Part shown: positions 1-8,995 of the stretch, one piece after another
How the letters are laid out: every line of letters starts with the position of its first letter
How positions within the stretch are numbered: the stretch's first letter is position 1
NCBI GenBank assembly: GCA_002501205.1
Contig: DLRW01000019.1
Location: 11,783 to 75,782 of the forward strand
Direction of reading: 5' to 3'
Length of the DNA: 64,000 nt
From: Flavobacteriales bacterium UBA7878
GTDB taxonomy: Bacteria; Bacteroidota; Bacteroidia; Flavobacteriales; Schleiferiaceae
Position numbers and translations under genes: made by a program
Notes under the pieces: generated by a model
Seen by the model: the letters and a program-made list of their open reading frames with translations, nothing else
Database searches by the model: none
Told to the model about the DNA's origin: nothing

Positions 1-1105
1 AACAAACGATCCTTAAGCGCATTAAGCTCGGTTAACTGCTGCGTTTTATCCTCCAGCTTATGCTGACTTTCGATGCGTTGAGTAACATCTTTAATTAAAA
101 CCGCCGAACCATTAAACAATCCAGTCTTCTCATAGAGAACTGTTGAGCTCACCTCATAAATTCTACCATCTTTAAGGTGTAAGATATGCTCTTGCAGATT
201 TTCCTCTCCTAAATCGGGAAAAGCCTGATCCATTTCCTCGGCTGGAAAACACTCTGAAAGGCGCTTACCAAACAGATCTTCCCTTGGCTTCAGTATTTCT
301 TCAAAGGCCCGGTTAAAGTCGATCAAACGACCATGGGAGTCCACCACTGCCACACCATCCGAAAGTTCCTGGATTACTCGAGTACGCGCCATAGGAGTTA
401 CATCGAATAAACCGAAACGCATTAAGCCTACCGCAATGATAAAGGAGGTCAACAAAAAGGCGAATGGCGTTAGGTCTAAATGACCATAAGGTCGAAGATC
501 CAAGAATATATAGCCAAAATTTACGGAAAGCGGCACCAGAGTGCTTAAGATCAAAAGGCGATTTTGCTTTCGGAAGACCGGTTTGGTATGACGTAAATGT
601 GCAATTAAGGCCCAATACCCTGCAACGACCAAACTGTAAAACACAATGGTATGCAAATGATACCAAGGCCCTGGATCAATACTTAATAAGGGGAAAGGGC
701 CACTGTAATCTACCGAGGTGGATTCGTAGAACAAAAATGATGACCTTCATTGGTCAACATCATCAAATAGGTTACTGCAGAATAGGCAAAGAGGCTAAAA
801 AAGGTAAGATTGTTCAGGCGATTATCACGACCTATAAAGCTGTAGCAAAAAATCAACCAAAGGGAGGGAAGGCAAGCTATGCCCAGATATTCGAATTTAA
901 TCCAAAAGAGCATATTCTCCATACTGGTGGAAGAAAGCTCAAAACCATAGGCCACAGCCCACCAGGCCGCAGCGATCAACATTATACTAAACCAATTGAA
1001 AACCTGCCGGCGCTTACGCATGATCCATGCTGCCAGAAGGAAAGCAAATGCTCCGGAAGTTATCAGTACCAGAGCGTAAAGATTATAGTTAAGATCGCTA
1101 AACAT
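1..1105 (-). pseudogene. 7TM/PAS sensor histidine kinase, frameshifted and cut by the window edge
   Basis: The reading frame opens at an ATG at 1105 and encodes a hydrophobic N-terminal region with several membrane segments, like the 7TM sensor region of histidine kinases, including the LTNEGHH motif. It runs into a stop at 710-712. If one extra A is assumed in the A5 run at 733-737, the same strand stays open to position 1. It then encodes the remaining membrane helices, a PAS domain (SDGVAVVDSHGRLIDFNRAF) and a linker ending in ELNALKDRLF, the usual lead-in to the phospho-acceptor helix. The kinase core lies outside the window. The protein would sense a signal at the membrane and pass phosphate to a response regulator. 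It lies 9 bases after tsaB on the same strand. Whether the frameshift is a real lesion or a homopolymer sequencing error cannot be told here. Family call fairly sure; the partner regulator is unknown. Confidence 0.75.
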
Positions 1106-1114
1106 TTGCGGGAC

Positions 1115-1792
1115 CTAAAATACGCTTTTGGGCTTTTGTGCCGCAAACTCCTTAAGGTAGAAGGGCTCGAAATAGGCCACATCTTCAAAAGCTTGAGCCT
1201 CCATTTTTTGACTGGCTAATTGCTTGAAGTTAGCCGCTGATGGAAAGGGAATATTCAAAAAATGATGCCGCTCCGATGCTAAAAGCTGCTGTGCTTTGGG
1301 GGCACCATCACCAAAAAAATAATGTTGACCGGCATCGGAATATGCTCCCTCTTCCAAGACTTTTGCTTCCACTTTAGTCCATTGATCCTTAGCCAAATTA
1401 TAAGTGGCCGTGTACACTTCCATCCTACGGGCATCGATCATGGGATGTAAAATGGCATCATCATGAAATTCTTGAGACTCCAAGGCTGCTGCCACTAATA
1501 GCTCAGTTCCCTTGGCACTGATTAAAGGGATCGACAAACTATAGGCTAAGGCTTTCGCGGAAGCGACCCCAATGCGCAGACCGGTATAAGAACCCGGTCC
1601 GGAGCCTACAGCAATGGCCTCTAGTTGATCTGGCTTGATCGCAGCCTTCTTCAACGCTTCCGCAATAAAAAGATGAAGTTTTTCGGAGTGGATGTATTGA
1701 TCGGATTGAGCTTCGATTAATTGAACTAAGTCTTGATCTTTTAATAATGCTACCGAACAGTTTTTAGTGGAAGTCTCGAGTGCCAGTATCAA
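1115..1792 (-). CDS. tsaB: tRNA threonylcarbamoyladenosine biosynthesis protein TsaB
   Basis: A 225-residue protein that starts with the family signature ILALETSTKNCSVAL and carries the GSGPGSYTGLRIG motif near residues 63-75, both typical of TsaB/YeaZ. TsaB is the inactive-kinase-fold partner of TsaD and, with TsaE, transfers the threonylcarbamoyl group onto A37 of ANN-decoding tRNAs in the cytoplasm. The length matches the family. It starts 4 bases after the stop of the HlyD-type adaptor gene and is probably co-transcribed with the TolC/HlyD genes, though no functional link to efflux is expected. Confidence 0.95.
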   Translation of the reverse strand: MILALETSTKNCSVALLKDQDLVQLIEAQSDQYIHSEKLHLFIAEALKKAAIKPDQLEAIAVGSGPGSYTGLRIGVASAKALAYSLSIPLISAKGTELLVAAALESQEFHDDAILHPMIDARRMEVYTATYNLAKDQWTKVEAKVLEEGAYSDAGQHYFFGDGAPKAQQLLASERHHFLNIPFPSAANFKQLASQKMEAQAFEDVAYFEPFYLKEFAAQKPKSVF

Positions 1793-1796
1793 TTGC

Positions 1797-3074
1797 CTAT
1801 TCCTCTTTATTCGATTCGGATTTTTCTTCGCTGATCACAGTTCCAGGTTTCAGAGTCCGTGAGATTGCAGAATAGGGTCCGGTTACAATTTCTTCTCCTT
1901 CCTCCAATCCGGATAGGATCACAATATCCTCATCATTCTGGATACCGGTTTTAACTACACGTAGCTCTGCCTTGCCATCCTTGTTCACAAATACGATCTC
2001 AAAAAGCTCATCCCCTTCCTCATCGGCATCATCTAATTTCTTGCGAGCATAGGCTGGTTTATCCGAAGTATCTGCGCGAGTGGTCACCGCCTGTATAGGA
2101 ACGGAAAGCACTCCATTTTGACGATCCGTTAAAATTTCCAAGGAGGCTGTCATACCCGGACGAAAAGGGCTCCCTCCTCCTTTTTGAACTAATTCGGAAT
2201 ACGAATCCTTTAAGATGCGCACCTTCACCTCGAAATTGGTTACCTGGTCAATGGTGGTACCCGCTAATTTGGCCGAATTGGCAATTTCCGTCACGATTCC
2301 CTTGAACTCCTTGTCGAGATAAGCATCTACTTCAATTAAAGCGGTATCGCCATAATTCACCTGAATGATATCATTCTCATTCACCTCTACCAATACCTCC
2401 ATCAATTCCAGATTGGCCACACGCAAAATCTCGGTACCGGTCATTTGAATGGTACCTACCACCCGCTCCCCTACCTCGGAGTTAAGCATACTGATGGTAC
2501 CATCCATTGGGGCGTAAATTGTGGTACGGGCTAAATTATCCTTGGCCTCTTGCAGGGTAGCTTCTGCACTTTGTAATTGATATTGCGCACTTTCCACCCC
2601 TAATTGAGATACTTCATAAGCCCGTTTAATAGCATCAAAATCGGCATCACTAATCACCCCATCTTTATGAAGGCTTTTGTTCCGATTAAAATTCTTTTCG
2701 GCCTCAATAAACTGTGCCTTTGAGCTGGCTAAAGAAGCCTTGGCCGTATTCATGGAAGCACGCGCCCGATTAACAGCGGCTATAAAAAGGTCTGGATTAA
2801 TCTTTACCAGCAGATCGCCTTTTTTCACCTGGGCCCCCTCTTGAAAAGGTAGCTCTATTATCTCGCCAGAAACCTCGACCGAAATCTTCACCTCAACTTC
2901 TGGCTGAATCTTGCCCGAGGCAATTACTGTTTCTGTAATGGTCTTACGTTCTACGGTTGAAAGCTCCACTTTAGTGCTTTCTTCCTTGCCTATCCAACCG
3001 GCCGATTTAGCGACCACTAAAAAGACGACAAGTACAACGGCAATGATGATGATTATCTTTAAGGGTCTGCTCAT
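1797..3074 (-). CDS. HlyD/MacA-type periplasmic adaptor subunit of an efflux system
   Basis: A 425-residue membrane-fusion protein. One N-terminal membrane anchor (residues about 5-24) is followed by a barrel-sandwich (lipoyl-like) half, a long alpha-helical hairpin (about 100-185, rich in A, K, E and Q) and the second lipoyl half with beta-barrel domains. The C-terminal membrane-proximal domain ends in an acidic tail. Such adaptors link an inner-membrane ABC or RND pump to a TolC channel. It starts 3 bases after the TolC gene stop, so the two are one unit. No pump gene follows: the next gene is tsaB. The pump must be encoded elsewhere. The MacA-like layout favours an ABC (MacB-type) partner, but that is inference. 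Confidence 0.88.
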   Translation of the reverse strand: MSRPLKIIIIIAVVLVVFLVVAKSAGWIGKEESTKVELSTVERKTITETVIASGKIQPEVEVKISVEVSGEIIELPFQEGAQVKKGDLLVKINPDLFIAAVNRARASMNTAKASLASSKAQFIEAEKNFNRNKSLHKDGVISDADFDAIKRAYEVSQLGVESAQYQLQSAEATLQEAKDNLARTTIYAPMDGTISMLNSEVGERVVGTIQMTGTEILRVANLELMEVLVEVNENDIIQVNYGDTALIEVDAYLDKEFKGIVTEIANSAKLAGTTIDQVTNFEVKVRILKDSYSELVQKGGGSPFRPGMTASLEILTDRQNGVLSVPIQAVTTRADTSDKPAYARKKLDDADEEGDELFEIVFVNKDGKAELRVVKTGIQNDEDIVILSGLEEGEEIVTGPYSAISRTLKPGTVISEEKSESNKEE

Positions 3075-3077
3075 GGC

Positions 3078-4508
3078 TTATAAATTAACTTGATTGGTGA
3101 GGTAGAACTCTAAAACCTTTACCCGGAAAATATAATCGAATTTGGCCTGAGAAAATTGCGATTGGGCAGCCGCCAAATTATTCTTGGCCGTTTCAAAATC
3201 TACTTGATTTAAGGCTCCAACTTCAAAGCGTTGGCGAGCGTATTCGAATGCTTTTTGGCTAGCTTGAACTGATTTGGCTGCAGCTTCGAATTGAAGCTTA
3301 GCCGCCTTTGCATCATTATGCGCCTGATAAATAGTTTGCTTCAAATCGTTCTTAACCTGATCTAGGTTTAAGCGATTGATATCGGCATTAATCTTGGCAT
3401 TTTGCAAATTATTAGCCACTGCTCTCCGACTGAAAATGGGCACTTGTAAGCTAAAGCCCACCAATTGATTCAAGTTGTCTGATACCTGATCATTAAAGGG
3501 CTTCACACCATCAGTTATCGGAACGGATTGCTGTATGTATACCAAGTCGCCAGTATTACCTACATAGCCAAAGGGAATAACCATATCATTAGTTCCCGTA
3601 ACATTCGGAATTTGATCCGAATAATTAGTAGCCACCTGACCTATCAAGGAGAGACTGGGCAAAAAACCGCTATAGGCTAAATCAACTCCCTCTTCTCCCG
3701 AAAGCACCCGCATTTCAGCTGCTCGGATAGAAGGTTGCTTGTCTACCGCCACATCATAAACATTGGCTGCGGGGCGATCCAGAATACTCGCGTCTGGCAA
3801 ACCTAAATCAGGACTACCTATTTCAAAGGCATCCGGATTGGATAATTGCAGGATGTTTGCCAATTGCAATTGACTAATAGTTACTGCATTTTGGGTACTG
3901 ATCAAATTCTGCTCATCGCGTGCTTGTTGCGCCTCTAACTGCAGAAGCTCCCCTTCTGGAAGGGTTCCGGCATTTACCAGCTTCTGGGTACGGTTAAGCT
4001 GAAGATTGGTAATGCGCACCTGCTCGCGAGCTACGGCCTCTATTTCTTTATTCAATAAGATTTGAAGATAGCTGGAAGCTACTAATAAGGAAATGTCATT
4101 TCGCGCTGCTTCATAATCGTACTGTGCAGCCTTTAAATCATGATTGCGCTGAGCAATGGTATTGTACTTCGCTCCCCCATTGTAAAGGGTCCAATTGGAG
4201 GATAATTGGAAGTTAACTGTTTGTCGACTTTGTCGTGAAATCTGGTTAGTAACCGGATCGATATTCAGACCAAAATTCCAGAAGAGATTATTTCCCAAAC
4301 GCAGATCGGGGAGGTAATCCATTCTTGCAGTATTCAAATTGTTCCGAGCTATTTCGGCCCGCAAACGTGCTTGTTCTACCGTAATATTTTGCTGAAGTGC
4401 GTATTCGACGCATTCAGAAAGTGACCAAACCTCAGGTAAGGGATTCTGGCCCTGCAAATTGATAAGGGCGAGAAAAGTAAAAAGCAGACTGGCAGTGATC
4501 TTTGACAT
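3078..4508 (-). CDS. TolC family outer-membrane efflux protein
   Basis: A 476-residue protein with an N-terminal signal peptide (cleavage probably after LINLQG). It has two copies of the TolC helical repeat, recognisable by WSLSECVEYALQQN near the start of the mature chain and the Ala/Gln-rich long helices around residues 90-220 and 350-460. TolC proteins form trimeric outer-membrane and periplasmic exit ducts. The stop is 3 bases before the adaptor gene, so both are expected to be co-translated. Upstream lies only about 50 bases before the next gene, with no clear terminator. Confidence 0.92.
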   Translation of the reverse strand: MSKITASLLFTFLALINLQGQNPLPEVWSLSECVEYALQQNITVEQARLRAEIARNNLNTARMDYLPDLRLGNNLFWNFGLNIDPVTNQISRQSRQTVNFQLSSNWTLYNGGAKYNTIAQRNHDLKAAQYDYEAARNDISLLVASSYLQILLNKEIEAVAREQVRITNLQLNRTQKLVNAGTLPEGELLQLEAQQARDEQNLISTQNAVTISQLQLANILQLSNPDAFEIGSPDLGLPDASILDRPAANVYDVAVDKQPSIRAAEMRVLSGEEGVDLAYSGFLPSLSLIGQVATNYSDQIPNVTGTNDMVIPFGYVGNTGDLVYIQQSVPITDGVKPFNDQVSDNLNQLVGFSLQVPIFSRRAVANNLQNAKINADINRLNLDQVKNDLKQTIYQAHNDAKAAKLQFEAAAKSVQASQKAFEYARQRFEVGALNQVDFETAKNNLAAAQSQFSQAKFDYIFRVKVLEFYLTNQVNL

Positions 4509-4557
4509 AACAGGGACTTTACCCGTTCAAGTAGCCCTACAAAGATAGTTTTTCGCC

Positions 4558-4806
4558 TTATTCCTCTGGACCTAGCTTAGCCCTTTGTGCTTTTTTATGG
4601 CGATACATGGCATAACCAATCACCGAAAGGATTAAATAGGGGAATACCATCAAGTACAAAATCCCACCATTAAGGCCAGTAGCCACGGTACTTCCAGTTT
4701 TGGTACTGGTCTCCGCTACTGCCTGGCACATGGCACATTGCGCATCAGCCGAAAGACTAAAAAACACAGCAAATATCAGTAGGAAAAATATCTTTTGCAG
4801 TTGCAT
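4558..4806 (-). CDS. small CxxC-containing membrane protein beside cytochrome oxidase assembly genes
   Basis: I place the start at the ATG at 4806, giving 82 residues. A longer in-frame reading to 4908 would overlap the DUF420 gene and lacks a signal peptide. The protein has a signal peptide (ending near SADAQ), then at once a CAMCQ motif, a short Ser/Thr/Gly stretch, one membrane helix (about 48-66) and a basic tail. It starts one base after the DUF420 stop, at the end of the oxidase accessory cluster. The periplasmic CxxC beside SCO suggests a redox or copper role, but this is inferred from position only. No function is known to me for this Bacteroidota family. Confidence 0.75.
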   Translation of the reverse strand: MQLQKIFFLLIFAVFFSLSADAQCAMCQAVAETSTKTGSTVATGLNGGILYLMVFPYLILSVIGYAMYRHKKAQRAKLGPEE

Positions 4807-4807
4807 A

Positions 4808-5368
4808 CTAATAATAGGGTTGCATGAACAAATATACCAAGACCCCAGTGACTGCCACATATAACCAAATGGGAAATGTGTAGCGAACCAATTTGCGATG
4901 GCGGCCATACTCCTGGGTAAAACCTCGATAAATGGCCAGCATTGCCAGGGGCAGCACCGGAACGCTCAGCAGAATATGGGAAACGAGAATAAAGAAATAA
5001 AGGCTACGCATATAACCCTCTCCACCGTAGGGGATAGGGTCGGCATTAAGCTTACTGATTACATAGGAAATCAGGAAAACGGCAGACAGACCAAAAGCCG
5101 ACATCATTACAAAGCGGTGCCCCGCAATTTTCTTTTGAGTAATGAAATACAAGCCTGCCAATAGCAAAAGAGCAGTAATGCCATTCAAAATTGCATGAAA
5201 GGCAGGCAAGGTACCCCGGTCAATCCCCATTTCCAGTTTAAGGGTATCCGGAAATAAAATAAGTAAGGCCACTGCCACAGGTACCAGGATAGACAGTACA
5301 ATAATAATCGGAATGGCTACCCGGTCGGCCTTGGGATTGGCTGTTTTCAATTCTCTGATCTCGCCCAT
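4808..5368 (-). CDS. DUF420 integral membrane protein (CtaM-like)
   Basis: A 186-residue polytopic membrane protein with about five hydrophobic segments (for example residues 19-40, 53-72, 84-105, 125-145 and 160-182) and conserved His residues in the loops (GHRF, VSHILLSV, HRKLVRY). DUF420 proteins include Bacillus CtaM, which is needed for maturation of haem-copper oxidase. The start ATG overlaps the stop of the SCO gene by one base (TAATG), so the two are translationally coupled. The position in the oxidase cluster supports an assembly role. Confidence 0.88.
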   Translation of the reverse strand: MGEIRELKTANPKADRVAIPIIIVLSILVPVAVALLILFPDTLKLEMGIDRGTLPAFHAILNGITALLLLAGLYFITQKKIAGHRFVMMSAFGLSAVFLISYVISKLNADPIPYGGEGYMRSLYFFILVSHILLSVPVLPLAMLAIYRGFTQEYGRHRKLVRYTFPIWLYVAVTGVLVYLFMQPYY

Positions 5369-6117
5369 TAATCTCTCTCTTTAGAAGCGCGATGCTCGGA
5401 TACTGATTTATGCTTTTCGTATTCGGCAATCAGCACTTTAATATCATCTTTCAACTGACTGATTTCATCCGCTGATGTTCCGGAATAAACCGCTTTCAAA
5501 TTGCCTTGTTCATCCCTGCGACTGCGAATTCTACCTTCCCAATCTACTAAAACTAAATTTTCGGAGTGTAAAAAGCCTCCCGCTGCTTCAGGGTCGACCT
5601 GTGCACTCAAGAAAAAGTCATTTGCTGTTTTATACAGCTCCACCTTCGGACCGGTTAAGAAAAACCAACGTCCCTCCTCTGCTCCGATTCTTTTCTCATA
5701 CTCCTTTAAGACCTCTACAGTATCATGCTCTGGGTCTACGGTAAAGGAGACAAAATTAATATCCTCGTATCCCAGAAAACGATCCTGAACCTGCCTAAGA
5801 TTGTAATTCATGGCTGGGCATATCGTAGGGCAAGTACTAAAGAAGAAATTGGCTACGTAAATTTTACCCTGCAGATCTCTTGAGCCGTAAGGCACATTAT
5901 TCTGATTGGTAAACTGATAAGGAGGTATGCTATAATGAAGGGTGTCATTAGTCGCTACACCATCTTTAAAACGCTCAATAATAGTTGGAGGGCCCACATA
6001 ATCCAGGGTTTGGAAAAAGTTCCCCTCAGCGCCGTAAACAAAGATGAAATAAAGCACCGAAGGCAGCACTAATACCAGGATTAGTACTGCCTTCGAGAAT
6101 GAAGATTTTAAGACCAT
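5368..6117 (-). CDS. SCO1/SenC family copper chaperone for cytochrome oxidase
   Basis: A 249-residue thioredoxin-fold protein with an N-terminal membrane anchor (residues 9-29). The metal-binding motif is CPTIC (C96, C100), with the distal histidine H184 in GGFLHSENL, the set SCO proteins use to bind copper. SCO delivers copper to, or reduces, the CuA site of oxidase subunit II (encoded here at 28.8-29.8 kb). The gene is coupled by one-base stop/start overlaps to the subunit IV gene upstream and to DUF420 downstream. The C-terminal 40 residues are charged and helical. Confidence 0.95.
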   Translation of the reverse strand: MVLKSSFSKAVLILVLVLPSVLYFIFVYGAEGNFFQTLDYVGPPTIIERFKDGVATNDTLHYSIPPYQFTNQNNVPYGSRDLQGKIYVANFFFSTCPTICPAMNYNLRQVQDRFLGYEDINFVSFTVDPEHDTVEVLKEYEKRIGAEEGRWFFLTGPKVELYKTANDFFLSAQVDPEAAGGFLHSENLVLVDWEGRIRSRRDEQGNLKAVYSGTSADEISQLKDDIKVLIAEYEKHKSVSEHRASKERD

Positions 6118-6470
6118 TACATCTGAGACATTGCATTCATATAACCTCCTTCAGTGAGCAGAATGAAGGTTAAGTAAGGAATGAGAATTACGATGGGCAG
6201 GGTAATTGTCCAAATAAAGTTTTTACGCTCGTGTCCTAAGTGCATAAACTCAGAAACAATGTAGTAGGCTTTGGCCAGCGTAAGTACGATAAAGATGATG
6301 TTCAGGACTGAAGTTCCCAAAACATGACCCATTAATACTTCGGGTTTGATGATACCTAATGCCACCTCTACTGAGGTAACGATCAGCAGAATCCAGAATA
6401 CTTTCCAGATCCATTTAGTGCCTTCTGGTCCTTCGTGGTGTTCGCTGGGATATGCGTTGTTATTTGCCAT
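6117..6470 (-). CDS. cytochrome c oxidase subunit IV family protein
   Basis: A 117-residue protein with three membrane helices (about residues 22-40, 50-70 and 86-108) and the arrangement of bacterial prokaryotic-type subunit IV (CtaF/CyoD-like). Subunit IV supports assembly and stability of the haem-copper oxidase core in the cytoplasmic membrane. It lies 21 bases after the large subunit III gene and overlaps the SCO gene by one base. Confidence 0.88.
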   Translation of the reverse strand: MANNNAYPSEHHEGPEGTKWIWKVFWILLIVTSVEVALGIIKPEVLMGHVLGTSVLNIIFIVLTLAKAYYIVSEFMHLGHERKNFIWTITLPIVILIPYLTFILLTEGGYMNAMSQM

Positions 6471-6491
6471 GTTTTTCGCTACTAAATATGA

Positions 6492-7427
6492 TTAAACCAA
6501 ATAGAAGAAGGTAAATACGAATACCCACACTAAGTCTACAAAGTGCCAGTACAATCCAACTTTCTCCACCATTTCGTAATGTCCGCGGCGCTCGTAAGTT
6601 CCCATCAACACATTGATGAAGATGATGATATTAAGCACCACACCAGAAAATACGTGAGTTCCGTGGAATCCAGTTACAAAGAAGAAGAAGTTTGCGAATA
6701 GGGTGTTTCCATATTCATTGGCTTTCATTCCGGCTCCCTGCAATACCCGGGCTCCTTTCATGGCGGCCATAGCTTCTTCACGACTTAAGGTAATTGCGCC
6801 TTCTTCTGTGCCCTTACCAGGCATTCTTAAGGTCATATTATCATTGATTCCAAATGCTGCGATCATATCGGCAGTTTTGAATTCGGTATGATCTCCATGA
6901 GGTTTCTCTTGACCGGTGATCAATTCGTAGATACTGATGATCTCACCATTGCCATCGATAGGAGTTACATACATTACGGTTCTGTCTTCTAACATTACCG
7001 CTCCTTTATCACCGTTAATGAAGTGATACCACTCCCATGCCTGAGAACCTAAGAAGGTAAAACCACCTACGATGGTTAAACCTAACCAAAGCACAACGGC
7101 TTTAGTGTTCATTTTATGACCGGCATTTACGGCCAATACCATGGTTACGGAACTTAAAATAAGAATGAAGGTCATCAGTGCCACAAAGAGCAAAGGATGC
7201 TCGCCATGTAATAATGGAAAGTGGGTGAAAACATTTTCGGCAACTGGCCAGGTAGTCTCGTACTTAAAGCGGTACAAGCCCATCGCGGTCAAGAAACCTG
7301 AGAAGGTGAGGGCATCTGATAATAGGAAAAACCACATCATCATTTTGCCGTAGCTAACGCCAAAAGGTTGGCGTCCACCGCCCCAAATAGCGGTTGTGTT
7401 CTGTTCTAAAGCAGCTCCGTTAGCCAT
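6492..7427 (-). CDS. cytochrome c oxidase subunit III with an extra loop
   Basis: A 311-residue subunit III. Family features include FGVSYGKMMMWFFLLSDA at the start, FHGTHVFSG near residue 257 and GLYWHFVDLVWVFVF at the end. Between helix IV (ending WEWYHF, about residue 136) and helix V (starting LFANFFFF, about 240) there is a hydrophilic insert of about 100 residues that the core family lacks, probably a soluble loop. I believe this insert is usual in Bacteroidota oxidases. Subunit III stabilises the active site of subunit I and shapes proton entry. It follows the shorter subunit III gene by 20 bases. Confidence 0.93.
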   Translation of the reverse strand: MANGAALEQNTTAIWGGGRQPFGVSYGKMMMWFFLLSDALTFSGFLTAMGLYRFKYETTWPVAENVFTHFPLLHGEHPLLFVALMTFILILSSVTMVLAVNAGHKMNTKAVVLWLGLTIVGGFTFLGSQAWEWYHFINGDKGAVMLEDRTVMYVTPIDGNGEIISIYELITGQEKPHGDHTEFKTADMIAAFGINDNMTLRMPGKGTEEGAITLSREEAMAAMKGARVLQGAGMKANEYGNTLFANFFFFVTGFHGTHVFSGVVLNIIIFINVLMGTYERRGHYEMVEKVGLYWHFVDLVWVFVFTFFYLV

Positions 7428-7447
7428 GCATTAAAATTTTTGCAAGT

Positions 7448-8026
7448 TTAGCGAATAAATAATAAAAAGAGGTACAAATAAAGCCAGAGACCGTCGAGGA
7501 AATGCCAATAAATAGCACTTACACTAAAGCCTTGATGATCGGTGGCGGTATGAACTTTTTTTATAGCGGTGCGGTACCAGGTGTACAGCAATACAATTAA
7601 ACCCGAAAAGAGGTGCAGCCAGTGCAAGCCGGCAATTACGTAAACCCAACTTACTGCGGTATTTACGCCCACGGCATTAAAGCCCCGATCGATCATATCC
7701 TGCGCACCATAAATTTGGATCACAAAAAAGGCTATACCCAAGAAGAGGGTCACCAAAACTAAATTCCCAGCCAGCGAAATTTGACCTTTTTTCAAGGCCA
7801 TCTTGGCGAGAATCATGGTTAAACTACTTACCAAAATGATAATTGTAGCATAAAGGAACTGCGGAGGCAGGCCAAAAATTAACCAGCGATTATCTGCCAA
7901 CAGCGCCGATCGACTCACTACGTATCCCGAGGTTAAACCCGCGAATGTCATGACAATGCTAGCCAGTCCAATCCACAGTAGTGGCTTTTGAACTTTGCGT
8001 TTATCGGCTGCCGTCAATTTCCCCAT
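7448..8026 (-). CDS. cytochrome c oxidase subunit III (short paralogue)
   Basis: A 192-residue haem-copper oxidase subunit III of the usual short bacterial type with five membrane helices, the helix V motif AGLHWLHLFSG (around residue 132) and the C-terminal signature IYWHFLDGLWLYLYL. It sits between ctaB and the longer subunit III gene. Two adjacent subunit III genes are a recurrent arrangement in Bacteroidota. Which one pairs with the subunit I/II encoded at 27-29.8 kb, or whether both do, cannot be decided from sequence. Confidence 0.92.
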   Translation of the reverse strand: MGKLTAADKRKVQKPLLWIGLASIVMTFAGLTSGYVVSRSALLADNRWLIFGLPPQFLYATIIILVSSLTMILAKMALKKGQISLAGNLVLVTLFLGIAFFVIQIYGAQDMIDRGFNAVGVNTAVSWVYVIAGLHWLHLFSGLIVLLYTWYRTAIKKVHTATDHQGFSVSAIYWHFLDGLWLYLYLFLLFIR

Positions 8027-8028
8027 CT

Positions 8029-8979
8029 CTAAATAAATTTATCAATCACCAATAAGAGCTGCAACAAAGGCAGATAAACAATACTATAGAACATAAGCTT
8101 GCGCGCGGCGGGTATGGACCTTTCACGATAAAGCTTCAAAGCAAAATACATAAAGAACAATCCAAGGAGGGCCGTGATGATCACTCCCACTACAGATAAA
8201 CTTAAACCGCCGCTTAAGCCGAAGGCAGGCAGCAAGCTAACTGGGATAATGAAAAAGGTATAGAGAACAATCTGCAAGGCACTTTTGGTATCGCGTTTCC
8301 CGGAAGGCAATAGTACATAATTGGCCTTTTTATAATCATCATCTGCAATCCAAGCGATGGCCCAGAAATGCGAAAACTGCCACAAGAACTGAATAGCGAA
8401 TAAAGTTCCAGGCTCGATATCAAAATCATTGGTGGCGGCTACCCATCCCAATAAGGCAGGAATTGCACCCGGAAAAGCACCTACGAAAACCGCAATGGGT
8501 CCATGGGCCTTCAACGGAGTGTAGATCAACACATAAACAAAGAGGGCAAAGGCACCAAAACCTACCGTAAGTGGATTGATGGTGTAGAGCAGAAAAAGCC
8601 CAACAACCGCCATGATCGACGAAGAAATCATGGCCTCCGAAACCTTCAATCTACCAGAAGGCAGTGGGCGATTCTTCGTACGATCCATCAAAGCATCACG
8701 ATCGCGCTCAATAACCTGATTAAACCCATTGGCAGCTCCCACTACCAAATAACCGCCCAGAGCCAAAGCCATAATGGGCCAAAAACCGATTTGATCGGCA
8801 CCCAAAAAATAACCTGCCAAGGCCGAATAAACGACACTGAGGTTTAGACGCGCCTTGGTTAATTCCATAACCGCTTGCGCTTTTTGGCTAAAACTGATTT
8901 CCTGGACTTTGATTTCGGTAGTGCTGTTCAATGGCCTTTCTTGGGCCGCAAAAATACAGCGGATTGCCCAGCCCGGCAA
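8029..8979 (-). CDS. ctaB: protoheme IX farnesyltransferase (haem O synthase)
   Basis: An integral membrane UbiA-family prenyltransferase with about eight helices. The first prenyl-diphosphate-binding motif is NGFNQVIERDRDALMDRTKNR and the second is IADDDYKKANYVLLP. It adds a farnesyl group to haem B to make haem O, the precursor of haem A for the oxidase. The first ATG (8979) gives 316 residues with an atypical leader (MPGWAIRCIF). A TTG at 8931 would give 300 residues starting NSTTEIKVQEISF, closer to the family length, so the true start may be there. It lies 2 bases before the subunit III gene, in one operon with it. Confidence 0.95.
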   Translation of the reverse strand: MPGWAIRCIFAAQERPLNSTTEIKVQEISFSQKAQAVMELTKARLNLSVVYSALAGYFLGADQIGFWPIMALALGGYLVVGAANGFNQVIERDRDALMDRTKNRPLPSGRLKVSEAMISSSIMAVVGLFLLYTINPLTVGFGAFALFVYVLIYTPLKAHGPIAVFVGAFPGAIPALLGWVAATNDFDIEPGTLFAIQFLWQFSHFWAIAWIADDDYKKANYVLLPSGKRDTKSALQIVLYTFFIIPVSLLPAFGLSGGLSLSVVGVIITALLGLFFMYFALKLYRERSIPAARKLMFYSIVYLPLLQLLLVIDKFI

Positions 8980-8995
8980 AATAGAATGATTCTAT

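Noticed and set aside
464..1219. Plus-strand frame of 251 codons over the sensor kinase and tsaB
   Set aside because: It is antisense to the 7TM kinase and tsaB, gives no recognisable protein, and its composition reflects the opposite frame.
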